Made by a program: the position numbers and the translations under genes | In this document: in pieces, positions 22,590 to 33,712 of the stretch | Numbering within the stretch: position 1 is the first letter of the stretch | How the letters are laid out: the number at the start of each line of letters is the position of its first letter | Notes under the pieces: generated by a model | Databases searched by the model: none | The model's input: only the letters and a program-made list of their open reading frames with translations | What the model was told of the DNA's origin: nothing | Origin: Blasia pusilla | Taxonomy: Eukaryota > Marchantiophyta > Marchantiopsida > Blasiales | DNA: 64,000 nt | Assembly: GCA_050084515.1 (NCBI GenBank) | Contig: CM114275.1 | Coordinates: forward strand, 14,694,001-14,758,000 | Direction of reading: 5' to 3'

Positions 22590-24243
22590 TGTGATACCCA
22601 CAATTTTGTACTTTTGAAGATTTACATCTTTTTATTTAAAGAAGACTTGTATATACATTATGATTTTGATATTATGGTTACGTAGTAGAAGAATGAGCGA
22701 GATTGAAGTGAATCACGAAGTTCCAAGGACAACGCAGAGAGGTGGAAAAATCAAGGATTTGCCTTAGAGTAGAGGAGAATGCAATAACGAAGTCTAAAGA
22801 CTCAGCGCGAAGCTTGGAAAAGACAACGAAGCTCTGTTAAATGGTAAATGGTAAATAGATTAAGCCCGTGGGATCCAAAGGGTCAAAAGGCTGAAAATCA
22901 CATTACAAGTCATTCATTCACTAACCCAGAAAAAGATCCTAAAGACCTTCTCTTAGCTACTGCATAGAGCACTTGAGCGATGAATAATGAAGTCCCTAAT
23001 ATAACAACCTAAATCATAAGGCACTAGATGTAGTAAAGAATAGAAATTCTCCACATCTATTTTATGAGATAGTCTAATCTCTTCATACCTTGGACATGTA
23101 ACAAACACATGCTCTTCATCCTCAATATTTTCTCCGTCACATAACCTACAAATTCGTTCAGTTCTATCAATATTAAACCATCATCCTTCCTCAATTCCTA
23201 GCCTATGAGACCCAGTTCTATGTTGTGTGAAGAACTTAAGTACGAAGTGCTTCACTCTTGAACGAGCATGATGAAGAAGAAGAGGAAGAAGCACTTCGCT
23301 CTTGAACGAAGGACGAAGAACGAAGCCCGAGGAACAAGAGCAAAGAATGGAGCGCTTCGTCCTCAAAGGAAGAGCTTTGAAGGTTTAGACTTCGCAGCGA
23401 AGCGAAGCTAAGCCTAGAAGTGATTTCAAGCGGCACACAGTCAGAACAGTTAGACTGGGAAGAGGCACAAGTTTTTGTATCAAATAGGAAGTTAGTACAG
23501 TTACGCTCCGCAGATTCATATGGATCCTAGGAAAAGAGAAGAATACCATAGATCTAGGTAGCTACAAATGTTGAAGAGACACCAACTTCATCAAGAACAC
23601 TTCGAATCTTTGGAACACTCCTACTTTAGAGAGTATTTAAGAAGCATGAAAGTAGCTATTCTCATCATTCTCTTACGAAGTCCTCATGCTGTAGGAATGG
23701 TCCGAGCAAGGGAGTAGTACCCTCTCGTGCTTGTATAACTTTTGAAGCTTTCTCATTCTTGATGGAGTAGTAAAGCACTCATTCCTTCATTCTCTTGTGC
23801 GATGCTTATGTATGAGTATTCTTTTTGGGTATGCAGAGTGAAGAGTGAATCAGGAGAACCTTTCTCATCAATGGAATAATCAACATGGAGTTGTAAGAAA
23901 TCTGTTTGACAGAAAGTAGCCTGCCGAGATGGATTGAGTTTCGAAAGTAGGAGAAGCCACCTTTCTTGTTGAGGTCTCTGTGAGGTTTCTTGATGTCGAG
24001 AGGAAATCTACCTGAGCGTGATGTCGACTCCACTAGATAGAGAATTGAGGAAAGAAATCTTGGTACTAAGAAAGATCTGACAATGTTGATAAGACATTGA
24101 ATCTAAATTATTCCACCTGAATACAACTACTGCCAGAGAATTGTACTTTTGATCTCTCTTTCCACCAAACAATGATCCTCTTGGGGTTCGAACTCATTAA
24201 ATTACTCTAAAAATATTAATTTTGTTACTCATTGTACATTACA
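22590..24243 (+). mobile_element. 3' LTR of the second Ty3 family
   Basis: The LTR runs from TGTGATACCCACAATTTTG, directly after the polypurine tract, to ACATTACA. It is homologous to 61725-62862 (minus), 15300-16703 (minus) and 54824-56351 (plus). At about 1.65 kb it is longer than the 1.14-kb copy near the right edge, so internal length variation is large. Its 5' partner was not found in the window. Confidence 0.8.
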
Positions 24244-25514
24244 GTTCCACCGGGAGGAGAATGAAAATAAGGATAAGAATAAGAATGAGAATGAGAATGT
24301 TTAATTTATAGTAAATACTGACGATTATTCTCTTGACAAAAATTGACTGACAAGCTGTTGGTTGGTAAGTGAGATTGTCTGAAGTTGTGGATTCTTGTGG
24401 GATTGATCACGTTGAAAGTTTCGGATTGCCTTTGGTTAATTAGCCATTAACAAGGTTAGTTCAACCAGTCAGATTCCGACAAGTTACAACTTGTCAGAAT
24501 CCGACAGGTTGCAAATTTTTGGAATCAGAATGGCTAAGAATTGTCGGACTCAGACAAGTTGCAACCCATCGGGCTCCGATAGGTTGCAAAGCCACGGAGT
24601 TTGTTTTTTTGCAAACAAACTATTTGTAAATTCTTCAACTCCACCAAGTTGCCCAGTGGAGTGCGACTTGCAACCTGTCAGAGTCTGTTGGGTTGTATGG
24701 GGTTCTCGGTTGGTACCCCCTGCACGTGCAACTTGTCTGGTTTTGTCAGAGTCGGGTTGCATGGGGACCTTGGATGGATTTCCAATGGCGACCCATTGGA
24801 CTCCGACAAGTTATACAAGGACCTCGCCTCGATTTCCCTTATCGAGGGAACCGTGCAACCCGTCGAGGATTGACAGGTTGCTCGGGGACCTTGCCTTGAT
24901 GTCCCATAATGAGGGAAGCGTGCAACCCATCGAAGACCGAAACCCTAAACCCGGGGACCTTGACTTGAACCCGTCGGAACCCGACGGATTGCAAGTAGAA
25001 TTGCATGTCTCTAGTGATTGCAACCCGATGGGTTGCAAGTAGAATTGTCCCTTTAGGGAAGCAACCCGTCACAAAGCAACGGGTTGCTTCCATATTAGGC
25101 ACTTTTCTTCTTTGAATACATCGATTGAGTTGTAAAGCAACCCATTGGATTCCGACATATTGCTCTTGTGTCTAGCCAAATGAGCAACATATCGGGTTCC
25201 GACGGGTTTCGGATTATGTCACTATTTGGACAACAACCCATCGGTTTCCGACGATTACTAATCAGCAAAGGTTCCTTGTTGAGTATTAAAGCAACTCGTT
25301 GGACTCCGACAAGTTTCTCTTGGGTCTAGCCAAATGAGCAACCCATCGGAACCCAACGGGTTGCAGATTGTGTCACTATCCGGAGAGCAAACCATCGGTC
25401 TACTACCTTTTTTTTTGCTGACATTATTTTGCACCTGCTTGTTCACAGTTGGACCACTCATTTGTCTACTGCTTTGTGAGGCTTGAGCACAACTTCAAGG
25501 TATTCTAGATCTCG

Positions 25515-25787
25515 AATCTAGTGGATCTATGCTCCGATGGGTACAACTTAGGTAGTCTCTATAATTCCCCCCTAGGAATTTTAAAGCAAGAAGAGACCCC
25601 CTTACTTGGAGGAAGGGAGAAGTCACCAGCCTTGATGCAAACGCTCATAGAGCTCTGCTCAAGGCCGGGTGACTTGATCTTTGACTTGGTAGACCTATCA
25701 AAAAATTGGGAGGGAAAAGCCGACAGTAATTCCAAAAATTGGGAGGGCAAAGCCGATAGTAATACAAGAAGAGCTCTCGGACGATGA
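25515..25787 (+). pseudogene. N4/N6-type DNA methylase-like fragment
   Basis: The reading contains SPLGILKQEETPLLGGREKS, then PALMQTLIELCSRPGDLIFD. This resembles the C-terminal core of N4-cytosine/N6-adenine methylases (family N6_N4_Mtase), where an EKP..LL..LI....PGD.VLD.F.GSG string forms the S-adenosylmethionine-binding motif. After FDLVDLS the expected glycine-rich loop is missing; instead a 33-bp stretch is duplicated (about 25700-25763, KNWEGKADSN twice), then a stop follows. A second copy of the domain lies inverted at 28580-28870. It sits inside the palindrome cluster. The catalytic motif (N/D)PPY was not found. It could be a captured host or element gene; the call rests on memory of the family pattern. 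Confidence 0.45.
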
Positions 25788-27321
25788 CAAGTGAGTTCAA
25801 AGATTTATCGGCGCCAGCTTGATGAAAGCGTTTGGGAGTTGGGGTTTGCTGGTTTCAAACGGAGGAGTACATATTGATACTGGATGGGTGTCACCTTGCA
25901 GAGCATACAAGATTTAGTGTCGGGGAAGGTGCTGGGAGTGTAATCATCAGACATGGGACGGTTATAGTGTACCTAGGGGAGGGCCAAGGCTCTCGAATTC
26001 CCCAACATTCTCAATCCCCATCTACAATTGGCCAGAGGAGCCAGTTGCATCCCAAGACATTCCTTTTGTACAAGAACCTAGGAGAGTTAGGAATAAATTT
26101 GTAGATGACAAGGATGAAGAAATCATATACTAGATCAAATGTAAATTTCCAAGCTTCCCTCGGATGTAATAAAGGACATGCAATTTTTCCACCATGATCG
26201 TTTCTGAAAAATTTTGCTGAATTGTTGTGCTTCTGTGTCTACAGAGCTCGTTCTTATCGATTGTGTATTTACCTGTCTAGTGGATGCTATTTATTTTGCA
26301 ACCCGTTGGATTCTGACGGATTGCAAACCAGGGAACAATTTTGCAAACTGTCGGATTACGACGGGTTGCAAACCATGGTCCCAATTTGCAACTTGTTGGA
26401 TTTCGATGGGTTGAAAATGAGGGACCAAGTTTAGAGACCAGGGACAGAGTTTGGATTTTTTTGGATTTTGACAAGTTGTAGGTCTAAGACAAGGTTTGCA
26501 ACCCGTCGGAATCTAACGGATTGCAAACCAGGGACTAAGTTTGCAACATGTCGGATTACGATGAGTTGCAAACCAACGACCAGGTTGCAACCAGGTTTCC
26601 TGATTGACTTGAATGGTATGTGTTTTTGTTTCTCCTTTAGGGTGGACATTTTTCTTTCGTCTTCCAACCCGTCAGGTTCTGACACGTTGCAAGCCAAAAA
26701 TGGAACTTCGATGATTGAAGATGTATGCAAAAGTTCTCGTGTCTTGCAATATTTGCGACGGGATGACAAGTATAACTTATCTTGACGTGTCCTTCAACCC
26801 GTCCGATTTGGATAGCTTTCATTTCTTGATGCAACTTGTGAAGCTCTTCTTTTCAAATCTTTTTGATTTCTTGATGTGATTCAACCTGTTGGATTCCGAT
26901 AAGTTGCATGTGTAAACTGACTATTATGAATTTTTGGGATCCTTCCCTCTATATCTTTTTCGTACCTAGGTTATGTGATTAGTAAAAACTCTATTGAAAT
27001 AGGATAGGTCTTCATAGAAGTTTAACCCTTATCAATCTCAATCCTGTCATGCAACGTGTCAGAATCCAACATGTTGCAGGTCCGGATGATTGGCTGGTTG
27101 CAGGTCCGGATGATTTCCTGCTATTGCAACCCCGCCGGTTTCCGATGGGTTGCTTGTCTACATGCAGCCAGTGGAGGTCTCCTTCTGAGCCCTTTTTGTT
27201 TTCATGATGTCATTCAACCTATTGGATTCTGAAAAGTTATATGTCTCGAGTACTCACTTCTGTGAATTTCATAATGTTTCTTTCCCTCTTTCAATTTTTT
27301 TGTACCTACCAAGGTTATATC
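25788..27321. other. no gene beyond the palindrome copies
   Basis: Apart from the palindromic motif copies from 26298 onwards, I see no recognisable gene. A plus-strand reading near 26000-26125 (IYNWPEEPVASQDIPFVQEP) could be a C-terminal remnant of the methylase-like gene, but it is not in one frame with it. Confidence 0.35.
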
Positions 27322-28123
27322 TCAAGTAACAAAATTTTTGAAACATGAAACATCATGATAATTTGTTCTTTTATTTTTACCCTTATGAATGTCAATCCTG
27401 TCATGGAACGTGCTGGTATCCGATATGTAGCAGGCTTGGATGATTTCCAACAGTGTGTCTTTGCTAATCTGAAATAGGTCTTCGTCTGGGAAGTTGTCCT
27501 TAAGAGTCTTCGTGAGTTCGGCGTTTGGTGTCCTTAATCGAGACAAGATGTCCGCATTGGTCTGCACCTTTCCAACTCTTGTTACCATGTCAAACGTGAT
27601 TTCCAGCAATAGCATAATCCACCGAGTAATTCTCCCTGACAGATGTGCCTCCACCATTAAAGGTTGAAGCGCAAAATGGTCGACGTGAAAAATGAACTCG
27701 TACCCCAATCCATAGTGAAAGTAGTCAGGCTTGATCCCTCTCCCTAATTGACACCTGGTTGTAACCTGAGTATCCGTCCAAAAAGGTATAGCGCTCATGG
27801 TCGGCTACTTTAGATAAGATGGTGTTTGTAAATGGTAGTGGGTGATGATCCTTCATGGTGGCTGCATTCAACTTCTGGTAGTCACGACAGACCCGAATCT
27901 TTCCTGATTGCTTCTTTGATACAATGACTATGGGGGACACCCATTCACTACTCAACACAAGATATATGACTCCTGACTCTAGATGCTCGTCAATCTCATC
28001 TTTAACCATTAAAGAATACTTGAGTTTCAATCTATACTGACGCATTCTCACGCATACTGTTCTCGGCTTAAGATCAATCCTATGCTCTCCATACTTAGCT
28101 AGTACTCCCTTCATTTTATCCAT
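27322..28123 (-). pseudogene. second Ty3 family: RT and RNase H fragment with internal deletion
   Basis: From the high-coordinate side the minus strand reads the RT N-terminus (GVIYLVLSSEWVSPIVIVSK, KIRVCRDYQKLNAATMKDHH, YTFLDGYSGYNQVSI) and then jumps, near 27740, to RNase H (GLGYEFIFHVDHFALQPLM, GKVQTNADILSRL). The RNase H part is clearly homologous to 18790-19320. The RT palm with its YxDD site is missing, so there is a deletion of several hundred bp. It is inactive, and no LTR is attached. Confidence 0.82.
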
Positions 28124-28579
28124 ATTTTAGGCAAACACGTCCAAGTACTTAGAAAGTAGAGTTTTATATTTTGAGAGTTGAGAGGTAGGCAAATTTGTAG
28201 ACAAGCACAGAGCTTTGGTTTTGGTGATAAAGACCTCCCGATAGTCCTTTTTCCTGAACCATGTTTGCAATGAACTGATAAGTAGTGACGCTTGCTGGCT
28301 CTTCTCTTGGGGAAGACTTATAGGAGTGGCGGGAGTGTTTTTCTTCTCTCTCTTGCTAGAGAGACCAACCCCCCATCACCAAAAAATTTATAGGTGGAAT
28401 TTCAGTATTGTAGGGCAAAACAAGGAAGATGAAATATAACCGGCAAAGTAAAAGTGATTTGTGGCAACATATTGGCGGAAATTAGCAGAGATTGCCAACT
28501 CATATGAGTTGGTGTCTCTGATATGTCAACAAGTAATCATGAACTTTAAGGAAGTCAAGTGCACTTGGCCATGGAGGCG

Positions 28580-28870
28580 ACTAATCAACTCCAAGCTGCT
28601 CTCTCGTAATCTGCCTCTGCCTCTTGGCAGAGTGCAAATAGTTGCTTCCTCTTCCCCTCCAATGGAAGAATGTTTCTTCCACTTTGCTATTCGGCTCTAA
28701 CAGGTGCCCATGAAAGCCTCCTGGAATCTAGGATCAAGTCACCAGTTCTTGAGCAGAGCTTCACAAGGGTCTTTCTCAATGTCTAAGACTTTTCCTTCCC
28801 TCCAAGCACAGATCCATAAAAAATCAGGCGGGGGGGAATTTTAGACCTATTCCCATATGAGTTGGTGGCG
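28580..28870 (-). pseudogene. N4/N6-type DNA methylase-like fragment, second copy
   Basis: The minus strand reads GKEKS, a stop, then LVKLCSRTGDLILDS, parallel to GREKS...LIELCSRPGDLIFD at 25515-25787. It then continues past the point where the first copy breaks: SGRNILPLEGK aligns with the GR..IGIE.D strand after motif I of N4/N6 methylases. The two copies lie in opposite orientation about 3 kb apart. Stops interrupt this copy. A poly-G stretch (GGCGGGGGGGAATT) is shared in inverse by the 25.56-kb region, confirming DNA-level homology. Confidence 0.4.
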
Positions 28871-28879
28871 TCTGCTCTA

Positions 28880-30149
28880 ACAGGTTGCATCGATTATGAA
28901 GAGACATTTAGCCATGTTGCAAAGATGGGGACTACGAGAACAGTGGTTGCGATTCTAGTAAGTAAGAAGTGGAGATTACATCATATGGACGTCAAGAATA
29001 CCTTCTTGAATGCAGATCTATATGAGGAGGTATATATATATGACTCAACCACATGGATGTGAGCATTACGAGTTTCCATTTCGCATATGCAGATTGAAGA
29101 AAACTCTATAATAGGCTCAAACAAGCTCCAAAAGCTTGATATAGCAAGATTACATACGTCCTGTAAGAGTTGAGCTTTAGGGTATGTGATTCTGACTCTT
29201 TGTTAAATATCTTGAGAGGACAAGATCATACGGTTATGACAATGGTGTATGTTGATGACCTCTTGATTACTTGGAGTTCTAAAGATATGGTACAATAAGT
29301 CAATCTAAAGTTAAAGGCAAAATTTGTTATGAAGAACTTGGGAGAACTCAAGTACTTCTTTGTTGTTGAGGTTATCAAAGTTGGAGAGAGTATGTGGTTA
29401 TTACAACGACAAAATGCTTTTCACATGCTTTCAAAATATGGTATGAAGGCTTGTAAGCCAATCTCTATCCCGTTGTACCAGAGTATGGAGCTAAGTGTGG
29501 ATGAAGGAGAGTTGCTTGCAAATTCTTATATGTACAAGAGCATGGTTGGAAGTTTGATCTATCTGACTATAATCAGACCAAATTTGAGCTACGCAGTTGG
29601 CCTAGTGAGCCAATTTATGCAAGCACCTCGAAAACCTCACCTTTATGATGTGAGGAGGATTATGTGGTATGAGAAATTCTCTGTTCAATTTGGGCTTCAG
29701 TTTAGACCTTCTCCGATTTTATAATTATCAGGATTCATAAATATTGATTGGACAAGAAGCGTGTTTAATTGATAGACACTCCACATTTGGTTATTCATTT
29801 ATTTTAGGAAGCACAGTTATGAGTTGGGCTTGAAAGAAGTAACTTAGGACCTGGTGTAATATATGTTAGTAACTTAGGACCTGGTGTAATATATGCAGAA
29901 AATTTTAGTAGCATCAAGCTTGGTAATAACCATGTGTTTCATGCTCGAACAAATCATATTGAGATGCACTATCATTTTATCAAAGGGAAAGTGCTTGCAG
30001 GAGAAACTGATCTTATGTATAAAAATACATATCAACAAATTGTTGATATCTTTACAAAGGCATTGTCTAGAAATAAGTTTGAGATGTTGAGAAACGATTT
30101 AGGCATAAGAGATATCCATTTCAGGTTGAGGGGGAATATTGAAGACTGA
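28880..30149 (+). pseudogene. Copia (Ty1) pol remnant: RT and RNase H
   Basis: RT motifs are present in order: DYEETFSHVAKM, LHHMDVKNTFLNADLYEEVY, VYVDDLLI near 29250, and MKNLGELKYFFVVEV. These are followed by YKSMVGSLIYLTIIRPNLSY and a terminal RNase H piece (FHARTNHIEMHYHFI, QQIVDIFTKAL), ending GNIED before the polypurine tract. Several frame breaks and stops separate the pieces and parts are missing, for example between 29060 and 29230. A 29-30-bp tandem duplication lies at about 29838-29895. The N-terminal gag, protease and integrase are absent. Confidence 0.85.
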
Positions 30150-30440
30150 GTTACAGTCAAGCTCATCGGACACCTGAATTGCTACATTTGGTACTCACAC
30201 AAAGTAGGGAAGCTTAATATTGGTTAGTTAGTTAAGCTCGGTAATCTTAACTAAGGTTAATTAATCATAGTTAGTCTAACTCAAGATTAAGGTTAGAAGT
30301 AGGGTTAGGGTTTCTTGTACATATCCTATATAATTGAGAAGGGGACCAACCTCCGATCACTATCTCATTGCAAAATTTTGTTCTCTATGGTGGTGTGTGA
30401 GTGTGAGAGTCGTTTCTCACCAATTATGCTTCTTTAGCAA
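30127..30440 (+). mobile_element. Copia polypurine tract and decayed 3' LTR
   Basis: TTGAGGGGGAAT precedes TATTGAAGACTG, the usual place where a Copia LTR starts with TGTTGAAG. AT-rich LTR-like sequence follows. The right border is not defined. Confidence 0.5.
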
Positions 30441-30509
30441 TTTGCTATATGTAGTGCCACCGATAACGTAAATAATCAAGAAACCCCAATTGCCATCCAT
30501 TGATTTCAT

Positions 30510-31895
30510 CATGTGGGTCTATCCCAACCCCACCTCCCTATGGCTCGGTCACTCTCGTAGCACCCTTAGTCGTTAGTGCAACAATCTCAACCTAAGCTTC
30601 ACTACACATAAACCTTAAACTTGCATAATCATCCCATGTATCTTGATACGGTGTAGAGGCTTGAGCCAAAGTAGCTACTTTCAGCTCCGTACTTGTCACT
30701 AGGTACATCTTCATCATGGCAGCAATCCTATGCTCCAATTGACCGATGTAAGTGAGGAGCACTACATCGGGTGCATGTCCTCCATCTTCTCTGACTAGGA
30801 GTGGAACTCTACCACCCCAGTCCTCAACTCTTCGATCTCCATCAACTCTCTCCTCCCCTGGCCCTCGACCAAACTCTAGACGTAGCTCTCAATGAAGATC
30901 AAAATACCTATCCCTAGTGTGACCATATCGGTCAAAATGGTCACACTAAAACTGTGGTGGGGCCATTCTAGATGGCTTCTGAGCAATCAGAGGCACCCTT
31001 GGCCCTCTACCATATTATGGACAATGCCGTCTACCTATGGGGCCCACCACACCTCCAACAGACCATGGCGAGTCTCTATTGGGCAACATATGTCGGTACG
31101 GATGGTTGCCTTATGGGCTCACGATATCCTGCTTGCTCCGCCCCTGTGGTAGGGGTGCAGGTTGAGGCACATGTGGGGCTTCTCTTATTCATGGACTTGT
31201 CGACTCACGGGAAAATTTTATGGTCACCACCTGCTCCTCACTCATGTTGAGCTCAATCTGCTCAGATAACTCAAAGATTACCTTCAATGTGGGCTTTGCC
31301 ATGTAAAGCAACATCACATCTCAGAGTCTCATGAATAGGTTTCAGTCCTATAGTGGAGTTCTTCTGACAATTCAGAAGGAGCTACTAGGAGGTGCGGACC
31401 AACTAGTTGAAGAATCTACAAGATTTTGAGCAGAGATTGGGTAAGAGTTTGAGGGAGGCATTCTAACGCATACGACGACTGATCATTGCTACATATGGAG
31501 TGATTGAGGCACAATTATTGTAGTATTGGTACGAGGTTATGGACCAGGAGCTATAGAGGCCTACCACACCCGAGAAACGACGCATGCCTTGGTGGATCAT
31601 ATCATCCATCTCCCTCCATGTGAAGCTGTCTCCATCTGCAATCTTGTCACTTGACCCATTGACCAATGATAACGATCCAATCACGGATGGAAGCCAGGGT
31701 GGTTTCTCACTCAAAATCGCTGGATACCTCACACCACTTTGTGTAAATCCACCACCATTGGTAAAAATATCCCATTCTTTTGAACCCTGGAAGAACACCA
31801 TGCTGACAACCCTATCTCACACGCTCAAGGACTCAAATTCACCAAGAGTCTCCCACACTCCTTACTAGCTCACCTATGCTAGTGCTAATCCCTTG
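30510..31895 (-). pseudogene. third Ty3 family: gag fragment
   Basis: This block is homologous, in the same orientation, to 41600-42910, with long shared stretches over the whole length (for example the plus-strand string GGGTGCATGTCCTCCATCTTC). On the minus strand it carries the gag core string KPTLKVIFELS followed by ELNMSEE. Many stops interrupt the reading. It lacks the protease and everything after it. It ends near 31895 next to a decayed primer-site-like sequence. Confidence 0.7.
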
Positions 31896-31949
31896 ACGTC
31901 ACACGTGGTCTCAAAGACACTCAACATTGGGGCTCAACACTCAACTCTT

Positions 31950-32390
31950 GGCTCCCCAAACGTATCTTGGAGCTTGGACCCACGTTTCATGTGTATCATA
32001 GCTAGCCTCAATCTTCCTAGTTTGGTGTCTCATGGTTGTCTTGTCGCCCTTTGCGTTTTATGATTAGTCTCGTGGCGTCTCACCCATCTTGACTATTTAA
32101 GTGTTCCTTGCTTCTCGCCCTTGACTTGGTGCTTCACTCCAAGGTTTCAAACCTTACTTGCCTTGCCTTTGTTCCCGTGAGTAGCTACACCCCAATCTCA
32201 TCTAAAGCTAGTCATAAGACACATGGGCGTCTCACCTAATGTTAGTCCTATAATTATTGGACTGCTCTTCCTAGTCTAGGTTTCGATTTTGGTGGGTCAT
32301 AACCAGATCTTTCCTCTCTGGACCTCTAATCATGACTTGCTTCTCGGATTTTCGCTAGCGCGGGCCTCATAGACTTAGCTATTCATGACA
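31950..32390. repeat. direct repeat A (441 bp), partner at 38770-39233
   Basis: It begins GGCTCCCCAAACG and ends ATGACA. Long stretches match 38770-39233 with many substitutions. An LTR is possible because both copies end in TGACA or similar, but no convincing primer site or polypurine tract lies inside the interval. Confidence 0.8.
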
Positions 32391-33187
32391 AGTTGATCTT
32401 GGAGACCCAACACAAGTTTTCCGCAAGGTTGAAGGTAGGATATTCCTTACGGAGCAAGTGAAGAGGAATAAAGGGTGAAATTTTATGACATTGCCCATAG
32501 CCATGCCCACTCTCTATCTTCCCCCGACTTATCACCAAGGAGTGACAAATGCAAAATTTACACATTATTAGTACCTCCACACATCGAGCTCTTGTTATCT
32601 AAAAGGTGGAGAGTGCGAATTTATTTCGGACGTTTAGATGTGGAGCTATAATCAAAAGGAACTCTCCGTTGGGAAGTGAAAGGAGAAAATGGGCCGAAAG
32701 GAGATGGTTAACCTTTAGGGGGTTAACCGTCCTTTGTTCTCCTATCGACTTTTTGAGAATGCGACCGTTGGTAATGAGACAAAGAACTAACGGTCTTTTT
32801 TTCCTTGAACCCTTGAAAATTCCGTCGTGTGAAGATCCATGAATTAGTTCTGCAGAAAGAAAGGGGTAAGCCCCGTGGTGGGAGTGTTGCTGACTCCGCA
32901 TGAATGCTTGCGGCTAATTTGTAGAGCGCAGATGGAGGAAATGATTGTTATGATGAGAAGGCGAAGTACAGAAAGTAGACCTTTCTTACCGTTAGGCAGG
33001 ATTGTCTCAACGTTCACTTATGGGATCTCTTTGCGAAGCGTCGCACACTAGAATCAGTTGTCTCGAAACCCCAGTGTTGCGAGTTGAGTGCGAGTGCGGA
33101 GCGGCTCCTGTAATTCCTTACACACTTTAGCTTGTGATCTGTTGGGTTTGCTACGCAGGCAATAAGTATCAACTTTAAGTCGAAGTT
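32391..33187. other. no recognised feature
   Basis: I see no known gene or repeat. It is the left part of the region enclosed by direct repeat A. Confidence 0.35.
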
Positions 33188-33712
33188 GTGCTTCGAACCT
33201 ATTCCTCCCATTCATTCGCCAGTCTCTCTTACCAGCTGGGGGACCATCTAATCGCCGCGCAGTCTTGGGATTTTGCTCTCATTAGTTCAGGTACGCAGGA
33301 AGGCGTAGCAATCGCCTCTCATAAGCAGGAGACATCTCCTACAGGCATGGAAAATGTTAATTGCAACACGGAAGGAGTTGGGATATCAACGTATCTCACG
33401 ATCGACAGTATGGCAGGAGGGCAGGAGAACGTTTCCATCAGATCTGACAGCGTGATGCATAAACCTACGATGATGAAGGCTATGACAATCATACCAGGTG
33501 TGAAGGCAATTCTCCATGAGCTTGATTTGAAGTACAGTGTGGAGAACGTGCCTAGCAATGCGGAGAACCTGAACAAAACACCAACGGTGAAGGCATTGAC
33601 CCTTCTCAAGGATCTTCCATTCAAGGAGCGAAACAGAGTAGAGGGAAAGCGATTGCTGCCACCGCATATCAAAGTGCCACCGAAGAAAATATTTGGCTAC
33701 CCAGAAAGGTAG
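33188..33712 (+). CDS. hypothetical protein (possible)
   Basis: This is an open plus-strand reading of 174 codons in a stretch without recognisable repeats. The predicted protein is hydrophilic, with methionines clustered in the middle (MHKPTMMKAMTIIPGVKAIL) and a basic C-terminus (PPHIKVPPKKIFGYPER). No motif, signal peptide or membrane segment is visible and I do not recognise a family. Overlapping minus-strand readings are also open, which weakens the case for real coding. It could be an exon of a spliced gene or chance. Confidence 0.25.
   Translation: MLRTYSSHSFASLSYQLGDHLIAAQSWDFALISSGTQEGVAIASHKQETSPTGMENVNCNTEGVGISTYLTIDSMAGGQENVSIRSDSVMHKPTMMKAMTIIPGVKAILHELDLKYSVENVPSNAENLNKTPTVKALTLLKDLPFKERNRVEGKRLLPPHIKVPPKKIFGYPER

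Larger units (their letters stand above)
24478..27430. repeat. cluster of about 27 dispersed copies of a palindromic motif
   Basis: The consensus is GCAACCCGTCGGA, a short centre, then CCGACGGGTTGC, an almost perfect inverted repeat of about 30 bp. Copies start near 24488, 24546, 24665, 24790, 24852, 24968, 25019, 25061, 25137, 25182, 25233, 25290, 25335, 26298, 26342, 26386, 26499, 26542, 26664, 26880, 27050 and 27126, with weaker ones between. Spacing is irregular (about 40-100 bp in dense parts), so it is not a simple satellite. Left and right arms differ mostly by C-to-T or G-to-A changes and do not co-vary. Confidence 0.85.

Noticed and set aside
24478-27430. CRISPR-like array
   Set aside because: The motif is palindromic and repeated, but spacing is irregular, copies are diverged, no cas genes exist and the context is eukaryotic.
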